From an uncultured Lutimaribacter sp. (GTDB lineage Bacteria; Pseudomonadota; Alphaproteobacteria; Rhodobacterales; Rhodobacteraceae), in NCBI GenBank assembly GCA_913061505.1, contig CAJXSO010000026.1, positions 1 through 38,631 of the forward strand: a stretch of DNA of 38,631 nucleotides, in the 5' to 3' direction. Shown here in pieces: positions 10,695 through 16,642 of the stretch (position 1 is the first letter of the stretch; every line of letters begins with the position of its first letter). Under the pieces are notes generated by a model. The model searched no databases. It saw only the letters and a program-made list of their open reading frames with translations, and was not told the DNA's origin. The translations under genes and the position numbers were made by a program.

Positions 10695-10724
10695 ACTATA
10701 TCTTGTGTTGGCTATATCGCGCAA
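10695..10724 (-). promoter_or_regulatory. Candidate sigma70-type promoter for the dcw operon
   Basis: On the minus strand TTGCGC (10719-10724) and TATAGT (10695-10700) are separated by 18 bases. A perfect TATAAT lies a little further down (10675-10680) but has no -35 partner I could see. A GGGAAT-type repeat (10726-10743) ends one base before the -35 hexamer. If this promoter is used, the mraZ leader would be about 410 bases. Prediction by eye only. Confidence 0.35.
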
Positions 10725-10725
10725 A

Positions 10726-10743
10726 ATATTCCCACGAATTCCC
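10726..10743 (-). repeat. GGGAAT-type repeat copy B (MraZ-box-like)
   Basis: The minus strand reads GGGAATTCGTGGGAATAT, two GGGAAT tracts 10 bases apart. It closely matches copy A at 10860-10878 (GGGAATGCGTGGGAAATAT). A related reversed copy, GGGAATTCATGGAAAT, is on the plus strand at 10559-10574. MraZ of other bacteria binds TGGG-type repeats with 10-base periodicity, so these are operator candidates. Confidence 0.4.
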
Positions 10744-10859
10744 TGAGATTTGTAAAAAAGTCAAAAAATCTCGTATTTCCAGCCCCAAACACCCCGGAAT
10801 TCACGCGAAAACCCACCGATTCGCCGCGATCAAACAGCGGGGCACTTGGGGTGGCCCAG

Positions 10860-10878
10860 ATATTTCCCACGCATTCCC
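10860..10878 (-). repeat. GGGAAT-type repeat copy A (MraZ-box-like)
   Basis: The minus strand reads GGGAATGCGTGGGAAATAT, followed at once by CTGGG. That makes three G-tracts at spacings of about 10 and 11 bases. It lies between the apbC terminator and the candidate dcw promoter, upstream of copy B. Confidence 0.35.
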
Positions 10879-10898
10879 ATGCCAAAACCCTGCCACAG

Positions 10899-10924
10899 AA
10901 AAAGCGGCCACTTGGGCCGCTTTT
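10899..10924 (-). terminator. Intrinsic terminator of apbC
   Basis: AAAAGCGGCC and GGCCGCTTTT form a perfect 10-bp stem with a 5-base loop. On the minus strand the stem ends in TTTTTC. It begins 31 bases after the apbC stop codon. The A- and T-flanks are symmetrical, so it could act in both directions. Confidence 0.8.
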
Positions 10925-10954
10925 GATACCATCGGCGCCGGGCCTTGGGCTGGC

Positions 10955-12025
10955 TTAGGCCATGCCACCCTCGATCAAGCCGCGGGCCAGTTGCGCATAG
11001 GCATCGGCCATTGGCCCTGTGCCTGCCGCCACCGGCGTGCCAGCATCGCCCGCAAGCCGCGTTTCCAGATCGATGGGCAGCTGCGCCAACAGCGGCAGCC
11101 CCAATCGCTGCGCCTCGTCAGCCACGCCACCATGGCCAAAAATATGCGCCTCGTGCCCGCAGCTGGGGCAGTGAAAGGACGACATGTTTTCCACCAGCCC
11201 CAGAATAGGGGTTTTGAGCGTGTTGAACATATCGATCGCCTTGCGCGCATCTAGCAGCGCCACATCTTGCGGGGTCGATACCACGATGGCGCCGCTGAGC
11301 TGGGTGCGCTGGCACAATGTCAGCTGCACATCGCCAGTGCCGGGGGGCAGATCTACGATCAACACATCCAGCGTGCCCCATTGCACCTGCCCCAACATCT
11401 GCTGCAGCGCCCCCATCAACATGGGCCCGCGCCACACAACCGCCTTATCAGGATCCAGCATCAAGCCGATCGACATCATTGTTACGCCATGGCCCTGCAG
11501 GGGGATGATGGTTTTGCCATCCGGGCTGGCGGGGCGCTTATGCACCCCCATCATACGCGGCTGGCTGGGGCCATAGATATCGGCATCAAGCAGCCCAACG
11601 CGACGCCCCTGGCGGGCCAATGCCACCGCCAAATTCGACGATACGGTCGATTTACCAACCCCGCCCTTGCCCGAACCAACCGCCAAAATGCGCGCAACGC
11701 CCGCAGGTTTGCTGGGGCCCGCCTGCGGGGTGGGGTGGCCGCCGATTTTAAGGCTGGGTGCGGGCGGTTTTTCGGCCGGGCCATGGGCTGTTAGCGCCAC
11801 GCTGACCTTTTCCACACCTGCCAGCTGCGCCACCATGGTTTCGGCGGCTTGGCGCAGCGGCTCCATCTGGCGGGCAGCCTCGGGGCTGGGGGCCTCGATG
11901 ACGAATCGTATCGTTGCCCCCTGGATATCCAGCGCGCGGATCATATCGCGCCCCACCAGATCACCGCCATCGGGCAGCGCGATTTTGGAAAGCGCCGCCA
12001 AAACTGCCTCTTGCGTAAGTGCCAT
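10955..12025 (-). CDS. apbC: Iron-sulfur cluster carrier/P-loop ATPase ApbC (Mrp/NBP35 family)
   Basis: Cytoplasmic ATPase that binds and transfers Fe-S clusters. An N-terminal MIP18/DUF59-type domain (about 1-80) and a proline-rich linker (about 82-108) precede the Mrp ATPase domain. That domain carries the deviant P-loop GSGKGGVGKST (about 117-127) and the cluster-binding pair CPSC (C286 and C289). Total 356 residues. The frame is open a further 16 codons, but the ATG at 12025 has GGAGG at ideal spacing. It is transcribed divergently from the DUF1127 gene and ends at its own terminator. Confidence 0.94.
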   Translation of the reverse strand: MALTQEAVLAALSKIALPDGGDLVGRDMIRALDIQGATIRFVIEAPSPEAARQMEPLRQAAETMVAQLAGVEKVSVALTAHGPAEKPPAPSLKIGGHPTPQAGPSKPAGVARILAVGSGKGGVGKSTVSSNLAVALARQGRRVGLLDADIYGPSQPRMMGVHKRPASPDGKTIIPLQGHGVTMMSIGLMLDPDKAVVWRGPMLMGALQQMLGQVQWGTLDVLIVDLPPGTGDVQLTLCQRTQLSGAIVVSTPQDVALLDARKAIDMFNTLKTPILGLVENMSSFHCPSCGHEAHIFGHGGVADEAQRLGLPLLAQLPIDLETRLAGDAGTPVAAGTGPMADAYAQLARGLIEGGMA

Positions 12026-12150
12026 GCCAATTGCCTCCATTTGCTGGCCGCATAAGGGCGCAACCCACCCCAAGGCACAAGGGGGGCAAAGGCAGATTTT
12101 CTAACCGCCTGAAATTTAAGCAAACTGGATGAAAAAAAGGTCAGCAAAGC

Positions 12151-12167
12151 ATATGCATTTTCTGCAT
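12151..12167. repeat. Dyad TATGCA-N5-TGCATA between apbC and the DUF1127 gene
   Basis: Perfect 6-bp inverted repeat around TTTTC in the 266-base divergent intergenic region. It is upstream of both genes and could be a regulator site. I do not recognise the regulator. Confidence 0.3.
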
Positions 12168-12189
12168 AGCAGCAATGCGCAAGCAGCCA

Positions 12190-12217
12190 TTGTGCACCCG
12201 CAGCATTTCACTACATA
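12190..12217 (+). promoter_or_regulatory. Tentative promoter of the DUF1127-small RNA transcript
   Basis: TTGTGC (12190-12195) and TACATA (12212-12217) lie 16 bases apart, about 75 bases upstream of the DUF1127 ATG. In Rhodobacter sphaeroides the equivalent operon is driven by the heat-shock-type sigma factors RpoHI/RpoHII. The TTG and CTACAT elements here are compatible with that type of promoter, but by eye I cannot tell it from a housekeeping one. Confidence 0.25.
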
Positions 12218-12291
12218 GTCATCACAACAGCGGCGCTGAACGGCCGCAACACACAACACACAGACGACCCGAAAAAGACGGACACAGCAGA

Positions 12292-12516
12292 ATGGCATTT
12301 ATCAGTGATACGGCAAACACCATCAGCGCCCCCAAAGACGCCGGTTTTTTTGCACAAGCCAAAGCACGTATTGCCCGCTATCGCGTGTATCGCACCACGC
12401 TGAGCGAGCTTTCAGCGCTGAGCAACCGTGAATTGGCCGATCTGGGCATGCACCGCGCACAAATTCGCGGCATCGCTTGGTCGGTCGCATATGAAAACGC
12501 CCTGACGGGCAAATAA
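12292..12516 (+). CDS. DUF1127 small protein (CcaF1-like), host gene of the small RNA array
   Basis: Basic protein of 74 residues whose C-terminal half carries the DUF1127 pattern: LSELSALSNRELADLGMHR (about 41-59), followed by QIRGIAW. The N-terminal segment (SDTANTISAPKDAGFFAQAKARIARY) is helix-prone. DUF1127 proteins are very short and often regulate RNA. The Rhodobacter sphaeroides relative CcaF1 (about 71 residues) binds RNA and is co-transcribed with the downstream CcsR small RNAs. The same arrangement is seen here, with the first hairpin 7 bases after the stop. I take the ATG at 12292; the open frame upstream (to 12175) has no family similarity. No strong Shine-Dalgarno is visible, which is worth noting. 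Confidence 0.88.
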   Translation: MAFISDTANTISAPKDAGFFAQAKARIARYRVYRTTLSELSALSNRELADLGMHRAQIRGIAWSVAYENALTGK

Positions 12517-12521
12517 GTTAG

Positions 12522-12600
12522 AACAGTCGGCCCTCCCCTCCTCCCTGGGCCTGCTGAAACTGGCGGCGGCATCTCTCCTCCTCCCTGATGTCGTCGCACT
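12522..12600 (+). ncRNA. CcsR/cuckoo-type small RNA, unit 1 (two CCUCCUCCC-loop hairpins)
   Basis: Hairpin 1 (12524-12556): GGCCC/GGGCC stem, plus an outer CAG/CTG pairing, around a 13-base loop with CCTCCTCCC at 12537-12545. Hairpin 2 (12563-12597): an 11-pair stem GCGGCGGCATC/GATGTCGTCGC including two G-U pairs, and a 13-base loop with CCTCCTCCC at 12577-12585. The loops mimic the anti-Shine-Dalgarno end of 16S rRNA. The linker behind it (12598-12625) holds TTTATA, a plausible RNase E site, and a mini-hairpin GGCC-CATGT-GGCC (12608-12620). Homology to the CcsR family is inferred from structure, motif and the DUF1127 context. Mature ends are estimates. Confidence 0.82.
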
Positions 12601-12621
12601 TTATACCGGCCCATGTGGCCA

Positions 12622-12703
12622 GAAACACGGCGCCTCTCTCCTCCTCCCTGGGGCGACGTTGACAGCGCGGCGGCACCGCCTCCTCCTTTGGTGCCGCCGC
12701 ACA
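12622..12703 (+). ncRNA. CcsR/cuckoo-type small RNA, unit 2 (variant second loop)
   Basis: Hairpin 3 (12626-12661): CGCCTC/GGGGCG stem with outer CACG/CGTTG pairing, and a 13-base loop with CCTCCTCCC at 12640-12648. The loop is identical to that of hairpin 2. Hairpin 4 (12667-12700): a perfect 11-bp stem GCGGCGGCACC/GGTGCCGCCGC around a 12-base loop that reads CCTCCTCCT followed by TT, so the final CCC of the motif has changed. The following linker (12701-12730) contains the mini-hairpin GGGC-TTTT-GCCC (12711-12722), in the same phase as in unit 1. Confidence 0.82.
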
Positions 12704-12727
12704 TCTGTCAGGGCTTTTGCCCAAACC

Positions 12728-12818
12728 CATACGCTGGCCCGCCTCCTCCTCCCTAGGGCCAACGTTTAAAAACGGCGGCACCCCTCCTCCTCCCTGGGTG
12801 CCGCCGTTTGCTTTTTTC
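12728..12818 (+). ncRNA. CcsR/cuckoo-type small RNA, unit 3 with terminator
   Basis: Hairpin 5 (12731-12765): TGGCCC/GGGCCA stem with outer ACG/CGT pairing, and a 15-base loop carrying an extended CCTCCTCCTCCC run (CCTCCTCCC at 12745-12753). Hairpin 6 (12771-12808): a perfect 13-bp stem AACGGCGGCACCC/GGGTGCCGCCGTT and a 12-base loop with CCTCCTCCC at 12786-12794. It is followed by TTTGCTTTTTTC. Only this last unit ends in a T-tract, so the three units are probably cut from one precursor that starts upstream of the DUF1127 gene. Confidence 0.82.
12769..12817 (+). terminator. Intrinsic terminator of the DUF1127-CcsR transcript (hairpin 6), possibly bidirectional
   Basis: The 13-bp stem of hairpin 6 is followed by a T-rich tail on the plus strand (T-tract 12812-12817). 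On the minus strand the same stem is followed by TTTTTAAA, and the unknown gene 12832-13092 converges on it. The element therefore may end transcription in both directions while also displaying a CCTCCTCCC loop on the plus strand. Confidence 0.75.
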
Positions 12819-12831
12819 AGCTTTGAGATTT

Positions 12832-13092
12832 TTATTGCAGGCGCTTGGCGCGGCGCCGCTGTGCAGGCACGGTGAAACCGGGCTTTGTGGCCATCTGCAA
12901 AAAGGCTGCAAATTCGCGGCCTGCGTCGGTTTGTGGATGGGCGGGCAGATGCGCCAGCGCATCGCGCGCCGCACGCGCCGGGGGCGTGCCCTGTGGCAGC
13001 TGCAAAACCCAGTAAAGAAAGGCCAAACGCGCCTCGGGCGCCCCGGCGGCCGGGGTGTTTTCAAGCTGGTCAAACAGATGTCTTGTCGCCAT
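12832..13092 (-). CDS. Small protein of unknown function
   Basis: An 86-residue product starting MATRHLFDQLENTP. I do not recognise a family. It is alpha-helical in character, rich in Ala, Pro and Arg, with aromatic LAFLYWVLQLPQG in the first half and a strongly basic end (QRRRAKRLQ). There are no membrane segments or signal peptide. The frame stays open upstream to 13179, with an in-frame ATG at 13116. I chose 13092 because a G-rich stretch (GGGTGGGG) precedes it. It converges on the small RNA array and shares its terminator hairpin. Coding potential is fair; function is unknown. Confidence 0.55.
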   Translation of the reverse strand: MATRHLFDQLENTPAAGAPEARLAFLYWVLQLPQGTPPARAARDALAHLPAHPQTDAGREFAAFLQMATKPGFTVPAQRRRAKRLQ

Positions 13093-13203
13093 AGCCCCAC
13101 CCAAAACGTGCATCATTGGCGCGCAGCATCGCAGAAAACAGCCCCGCGCGCGCCCTAAAAAAGACGCCCCCCGGCCCAAATGCGCCGCAAACCAGCCGGG
13201 CGG

Positions 13204-15540
13204 TTAAAACGGCACGTCGTCGGCGGCCATGATGAATTGCGCCACCACCTTTTTGATGCCCGCTTTTTCAAAGGCGATTTCCAGCTTGTCACCCTCGATC
13301 GCCTCAACCCGGCCATAGCCAAATTTCTGGTGAAACACCCGATCCCCCAGAGAAAAGGCGCTTATGGCTGTGGCATCGATCACCGCATGGCGGGCCTCGG
13401 CGGGCTGGGTGTTGGGGCGGGTGCCGGCGCGGGCCTGCAGCCGTTTCCAGCCTGGCGAGTTGTAGACATTGGCGCTGGCCACGCGCGATTCGATACCGCT
13501 GGCCGCCGCCCCATAGCCACCGCCATAAAGGCCGGGGGGCGTTAGAACCTCGACATGGGCCTCGGGCAATTCATCGATAAAGCGGCTGGGCAGCTGGCTT
13601 TGCCATTGCCCGAAAACCCGGCGGTTGCCGGCAAAGGAAATGGTGCAGACCTGCTCGGCCCGGGTGATGCCCACATAGGCCAGGCGGCGCTCTTCCTCGA
13701 GCCCCTTCAGCCCGGTTTCATCCATGCTGCGCTGGCTGGGAAACAGCCCATCCTCCCAGCCTGGTAAAAACACCGCCGGAAATTCCAAGCCCTTGGCGGC
13801 ATGCAGCGTCATGATCGACACTTTTTGCCCGCCATCATCGGTTTCATTATCCATCACCAGGCTGACATGTTCCAAAAACCCTTGCAGGTTTTCAAACTCT
13901 TCCAGGTGGTTCACCAGCTCTTTGAGGTTTTCCAACCGCCCCGGCGCCTCGGGGGTTTTGTCGTTTTGCCACATCTCGGTGTAGCCAGATTCGTCTAGGA
14001 TCATCCCCGCCAATTCGCTGTGATCGATCGCGCTGTCACCCGCCATACGGCCCCAGCGGCGCAGGTTTTCCAGCAATAGGGCCAGCTGCGCAGCGCCTTT
14101 GCCGCCCAGCAATTTATCGCGCAGCACCAGTGCCGCCCCCTCGACCAGCGGCACGCCGGCCGCGCGCGCGGCGCGCTGGATGGTTTGCTGTGCCTTGTCG
14201 CCCAACCCCCGTTTTGGGGTGTTGATGATACGCTCGAACGCCAGGTCATCAGCAGGGCTGACCACCAGCCGGAAATAGGCCATGGCATCGCGAATCTCCA
14301 TCCGCTCGTAAAAGCGCGGGCCGCCGATCACCCGGTAGGGCAGGCCGATGGTTAAAAAGCGGTCTTCAAAGGCGCGCATCTGGTGGCTGGCGCGCACCAA
14401 AATGGCGATATCATCTAGCCCCAGGGGCGCCATGCCACGGGTGCCACGCTGCATCGCCTCGATTTCATCGGCAATCCAGCGCGCCTCTTCCTCGCCATCC
14501 CAATGGCCAATGAGGCGCAGCTTTTCGCCCTCTTGCTCGGCGGTCCACAGCTCTTTGCCCAAGCGGCCCTGATTGGCGCGGATCACCCCCGATGCCGCCG
14601 CCAGGATATGCGGGGTCGAGCGGTAATTCTGCTCTAGCCGCACCACCGTGGCGCCGGGAAAATCTTTTTCGAATTTCAATATGTTGCCCACCTCGGCGCC
14701 GCGCCAACCATAGATCGATTGGTCATCATCGCCCACGCAACAAATATTCTTGTGCTGCCCCGCCAACAGCCGCAACCACAGGTATTGGGCGACGTTGGTA
14801 TCTTGGTATTCGTCCACCAAGATATATTTGAACCACCGCTGATATTGCGCCAATACATCTGGGTGGTGCTGGAAAATATGCACCATGTGCAGCAGCAAAT
14901 CGCCGAAATCCACCGCGTTCAACTCGCGCAGGCGCGCCTGATACTGGTGATACAGCTGCACGCCCTTGTTGTTATAGGCACCGGCCTCGGCGGCGGGCAC
15001 TTTGTCGGGCGTCCAGGCGCGGTTTTTCCAGCCGTCGATAATGCCTGCCAGCTGGCGTGCGGGCCAGCGTTTGTCGTCGATATGGGCGGCTTGCACCAAT
15101 TGTTTGAGCAGCCGCAGCTGGTCGTCTGTGTCTAAAATGGTGAAGTTTGATTTCAAATCCACCAGTTCGGCATGGCGGCGCAAAAGTTTCACGCAGATCG
15201 AATGGAACGTGCCCAGCCATGGCATGCCCTCGATCTGCTGGCCCAACAGCCGGCCCACGCGGTTTTTCATTTCGCGGGCCGCTTTATTGGTGAAGGTCAC
15301 CGATAAGATCTCGTGCGGGCGGGCGCGGCCGGTGTTGAGCAAATGCACAATACGCGCGGTCAGCGCCTTGGTTTTGCCGGTGCCGGCACCGGCCAGCATC
15401 AGCACCGGGCCATCCAGCGCCTCGACCGCGGCGCGCTGCGCCTCGTTCAGCTCGTCCAAATAAGGGGCGCCACGCGCGGCCATCGCACGCGCCGACAGGC
15501 TGGCGCCTTCAAAGGCGTCGGTATCGTCAAAACTGTTCAT
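13204..15540 (-). CDS. uvrD: ATP-dependent DNA helicase UvrD/PcrA (SF1A)
   Basis: Superfamily 1A 3'-5' helicase for nucleotide excision and mismatch repair and for clearing RecA filaments and transcription blocks. All helicase motifs are visible: Walker A AGAGTGKT (about 50-57), TFTNKAAREM (82-91), Walker B LVDEYQDTN (241-249), GDDDQSIYGWRGA (270-282), LEQNYRST, TLHAAKGLEFP and YVGITRAEQ. A C-terminal Tudor-like segment typical of PcrA/UvrD follows (GDRVFHQKFGYGRVEAIEGD). The frame extends to 16344 but runs antisense through the thioesterase gene. MNSFDDTD at 15540 is the family start and gives 778 residues. A perfect SOS box lies 42 bases upstream. Confidence 0.96.
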   Translation of the reverse strand: MNSFDDTDAFEGASLSARAMAARGAPYLDELNEAQRAAVEALDGPVLMLAGAGTGKTKALTARIVHLLNTGRARPHEILSVTFTNKAAREMKNRVGRLLGQQIEGMPWLGTFHSICVKLLRRHAELVDLKSNFTILDTDDQLRLLKQLVQAAHIDDKRWPARQLAGIIDGWKNRAWTPDKVPAAEAGAYNNKGVQLYHQYQARLRELNAVDFGDLLLHMVHIFQHHPDVLAQYQRWFKYILVDEYQDTNVAQYLWLRLLAGQHKNICCVGDDDQSIYGWRGAEVGNILKFEKDFPGATVVRLEQNYRSTPHILAAASGVIRANQGRLGKELWTAEQEGEKLRLIGHWDGEEEARWIADEIEAMQRGTRGMAPLGLDDIAILVRASHQMRAFEDRFLTIGLPYRVIGGPRFYERMEIRDAMAYFRLVVSPADDLAFERIINTPKRGLGDKAQQTIQRAARAAGVPLVEGAALVLRDKLLGGKGAAQLALLLENLRRWGRMAGDSAIDHSELAGMILDESGYTEMWQNDKTPEAPGRLENLKELVNHLEEFENLQGFLEHVSLVMDNETDDGGQKVSIMTLHAAKGLEFPAVFLPGWEDGLFPSQRSMDETGLKGLEEERRLAYVGITRAEQVCTISFAGNRRVFGQWQSQLPSRFIDELPEAHVEVLTPPGLYGGGYGAAASGIESRVASANVYNSPGWKRLQARAGTRPNTQPAEARHAVIDATAISAFSLGDRVFHQKFGYGRVEAIEGDKLEIAFEKAGIKKVVAQFIMAADDVPF

Positions 15541-15581
15541 GGCGCAAACCATAGCGTGGCGCCTGCGTAAATTAAAGATAT

Positions 15582-15596
15582 GTTCAACAATTGTTC
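15582..15596 (-). promoter_or_regulatory. LexA (SOS) box upstream of uvrD
   Basis: GTTC (15582-15585), seven bases, GTTC (15593-15596); on the uvrD strand this reads GAAC-N7-GAAC. This direct repeat is the established LexA operator of Rhodobacter and other alphaproteobacteria, and here it is exact. It lies 42-56 bases before the uvrD ATG, where a repressor would cover the promoter. The central AACAATTGTT is also a palindrome. Confidence 0.75.
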
Positions 15597-15690
15597 TTTC
15601 TTTTTTCGCCCCCCACCCCCGCAACCGCAAGCGCTGGACCACAGCGGGCCTGCGCGCTAGCCTTGGCAAAACACACAACCGGAGCAGCCC

Positions 15691-16170
15691 ATGACCCAGC
15701 CTCTTTTCCGCTCGTCCATGATGTCGGTCAGCCCTGAATGGATCGATTTCAACGGCCATATGAACATGGCCTATTACAATGTGCTTTTTGATCGCTGCGC
15801 CGACGAGGTTTACCCCCAGCTGGGCTTTGGCCCCGACTATGCCGCCACGCGCAAGCTGACCACCTACACAGCCGAATTTCACGTCTGCTATGTGCGCGAA
15901 TTGCACGTGCACGATCGCGTCAGCTGCACCTTTCAGATGATCGATTACGATGAAAAGCGCTTTCACTGCTATCAAGAGCTGTATCACGAAGATGGCTGGC
16001 TGGCCGCCACCGCCGAGGCGCTGACGCTGCATATCGATATGACCGGCCCGCGGGTCACGCCCATGCCCGCAGATATCGCCCAAAACGTGGCCGCCATGCA
16101 CAAGGCCCACGCCGCCCTGCCCCGCCCCGCGCGCGTGGGCCGCAGCATTGGCATCCCACGAAAAACCTGA
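15691..16170 (+). CDS. Hot-dog fold acyl-CoA thioesterase (4HBT-like)
   Basis: A 159-residue single-domain protein. The pattern EWIDFNGHMNMAYYNVLFDR (about 17-36) is the hot-dog thioesterase active-site helix, with the conserved Asp/Asn-Gly-His-Met. The later LHVHDRVSCTFQMIDYDEKR is the following beta-sheet. Relatives include betainyl-CoA and other short-chain acyl-CoA thioesterases; the substrate cannot be read from sequence. Start ATG with GGAG 7 bases upstream. It is divergent from uvrD. Confidence 0.85.
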   Translation: MTQPLFRSSMMSVSPEWIDFNGHMNMAYYNVLFDRCADEVYPQLGFGPDYAATRKLTTYTAEFHVCYVRELHVHDRVSCTFQMIDYDEKRFHCYQELYHEDGWLAATAEALTLHIDMTGPRVTPMPADIAQNVAAMHKAHAALPRPARVGRSIGIPRKT

Positions 16171-16249
16171 GGGCAAGCAGCCCCTTAGGGGCTGGCCCCC
16201 CGCCCGCCAAACTGATACCCTGCCGCCCGCAACGACACAGGGTGATGGC

Positions 16250-16570
16250 ATGGCTGGTTTTGAATATCGGGTAATTCCCGCACCAACACGCGGGCAAAAG
16301 GTGAAAGGTGCCAAAACCGCCGATGCGCGTTTCGCCCATGCCATCGAGGCCCAGCTGAATGAAATGGCAGCCGATGGCTGGCAATTTCACCGCGCCGAAA
16401 CCTTGCCTTCGGTGGAACGCAGCGGCCTGACATCCACCACCACCACCTATCGCTCGGTCTTGGTCTTTCAGCGCCCCATAGCGCAGGCCGCGCCCGCCCA
16501 CACACAGCCCGTCACCGCGCCAGATGATGCACCCATCGGTGCAGCTGATGGCGCAAATGAACACAGTTAA
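16250..16570 (+). CDS. DUF4177-like small protein
   Basis: A 106-residue product starting MAGFEYRVIPAP. The pattern FEYRVIPAPTRG, AQLNEMAADGWQFHRAE, then YRSVLVFQRP matches the DUF4177 fold, a small beta-alpha-beta domain of unknown function. The tail after about residue 78 is low-complexity, rich in Ala, Pro and Asp. I start at the ATG 16250, downstream of AGGGTG. The frame extends upstream over the previous gene's end without similarity. No function can be assigned. Confidence 0.72.
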   Translation: MAGFEYRVIPAPTRGQKVKGAKTADARFAHAIEAQLNEMAADGWQFHRAETLPSVERSGLTSTTTTYRSVLVFQRPIAQAAPAHTQPVTAPDDAPIGAADGANEHS

Positions 16571-16642
16571 AATTTTTTCCGCCCCCTTCCATCTGGCAGC
16601 AGACAGTTTAAACTCTGCGTCCCTACTCAAAAAGGTGCCACC

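Larger units (their letters stand above)
10275..10954. other. Long intergenic region: mraZ leader and promoter region, 680 bases
   Basis: No credible gene in either direction. Short open frames here lack ribosome sites and family resemblance. The mraZ-proximal half is GC-rich and holds two hairpins. The distal half (about 10575-10900) is markedly more AT-rich than the surroundings and holds a candidate promoter, GGGAAT-type repeats and, at its far end, the apbC terminator. I searched by eye for RNase P RNA landmarks, because an RNA of that size would fit, and found none. Confidence 0.6.

Noticed and set aside
10275-10700. Possible RNase P RNA gene (rnpB) in the long mraZ upstream region
   Set aside because: The conserved landmark GAGGAAAGTCCGGAC and the other core elements are absent on both strands.
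10587-10958. A 123-codon plus-strand frame in the AT-rich intergenic region
   Set aside because: No ribosome site and no recognisable domain. It runs through the apbC terminator hairpin and over the candidate dcw control region.
12378-12781. Open reading frames on the minus strand across the hairpin array (Glu-, Gly- and Arg-rich products)
   Set aside because: They are the antisense of CCTCCTCCC loops and GC stems, which give EEE- and GGG-like codons. There are no ribosome sites, and the hairpin pattern explains the sequence.
12524-12808. CRISPR-like periodic repeats
   Set aside because: The repeated element is a hairpin with a variable stem and fixed loop motif, not an identical repeat with unique spacers. 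There are no cas genes nearby, and the DUF1127 context fits CcsR RNAs.
15541-16344. N-terminal extension of UvrD by 268 residues
   Set aside because: The extension is antisense to the thioesterase gene and would run through the SOS box. UvrD homology begins just after 15540.
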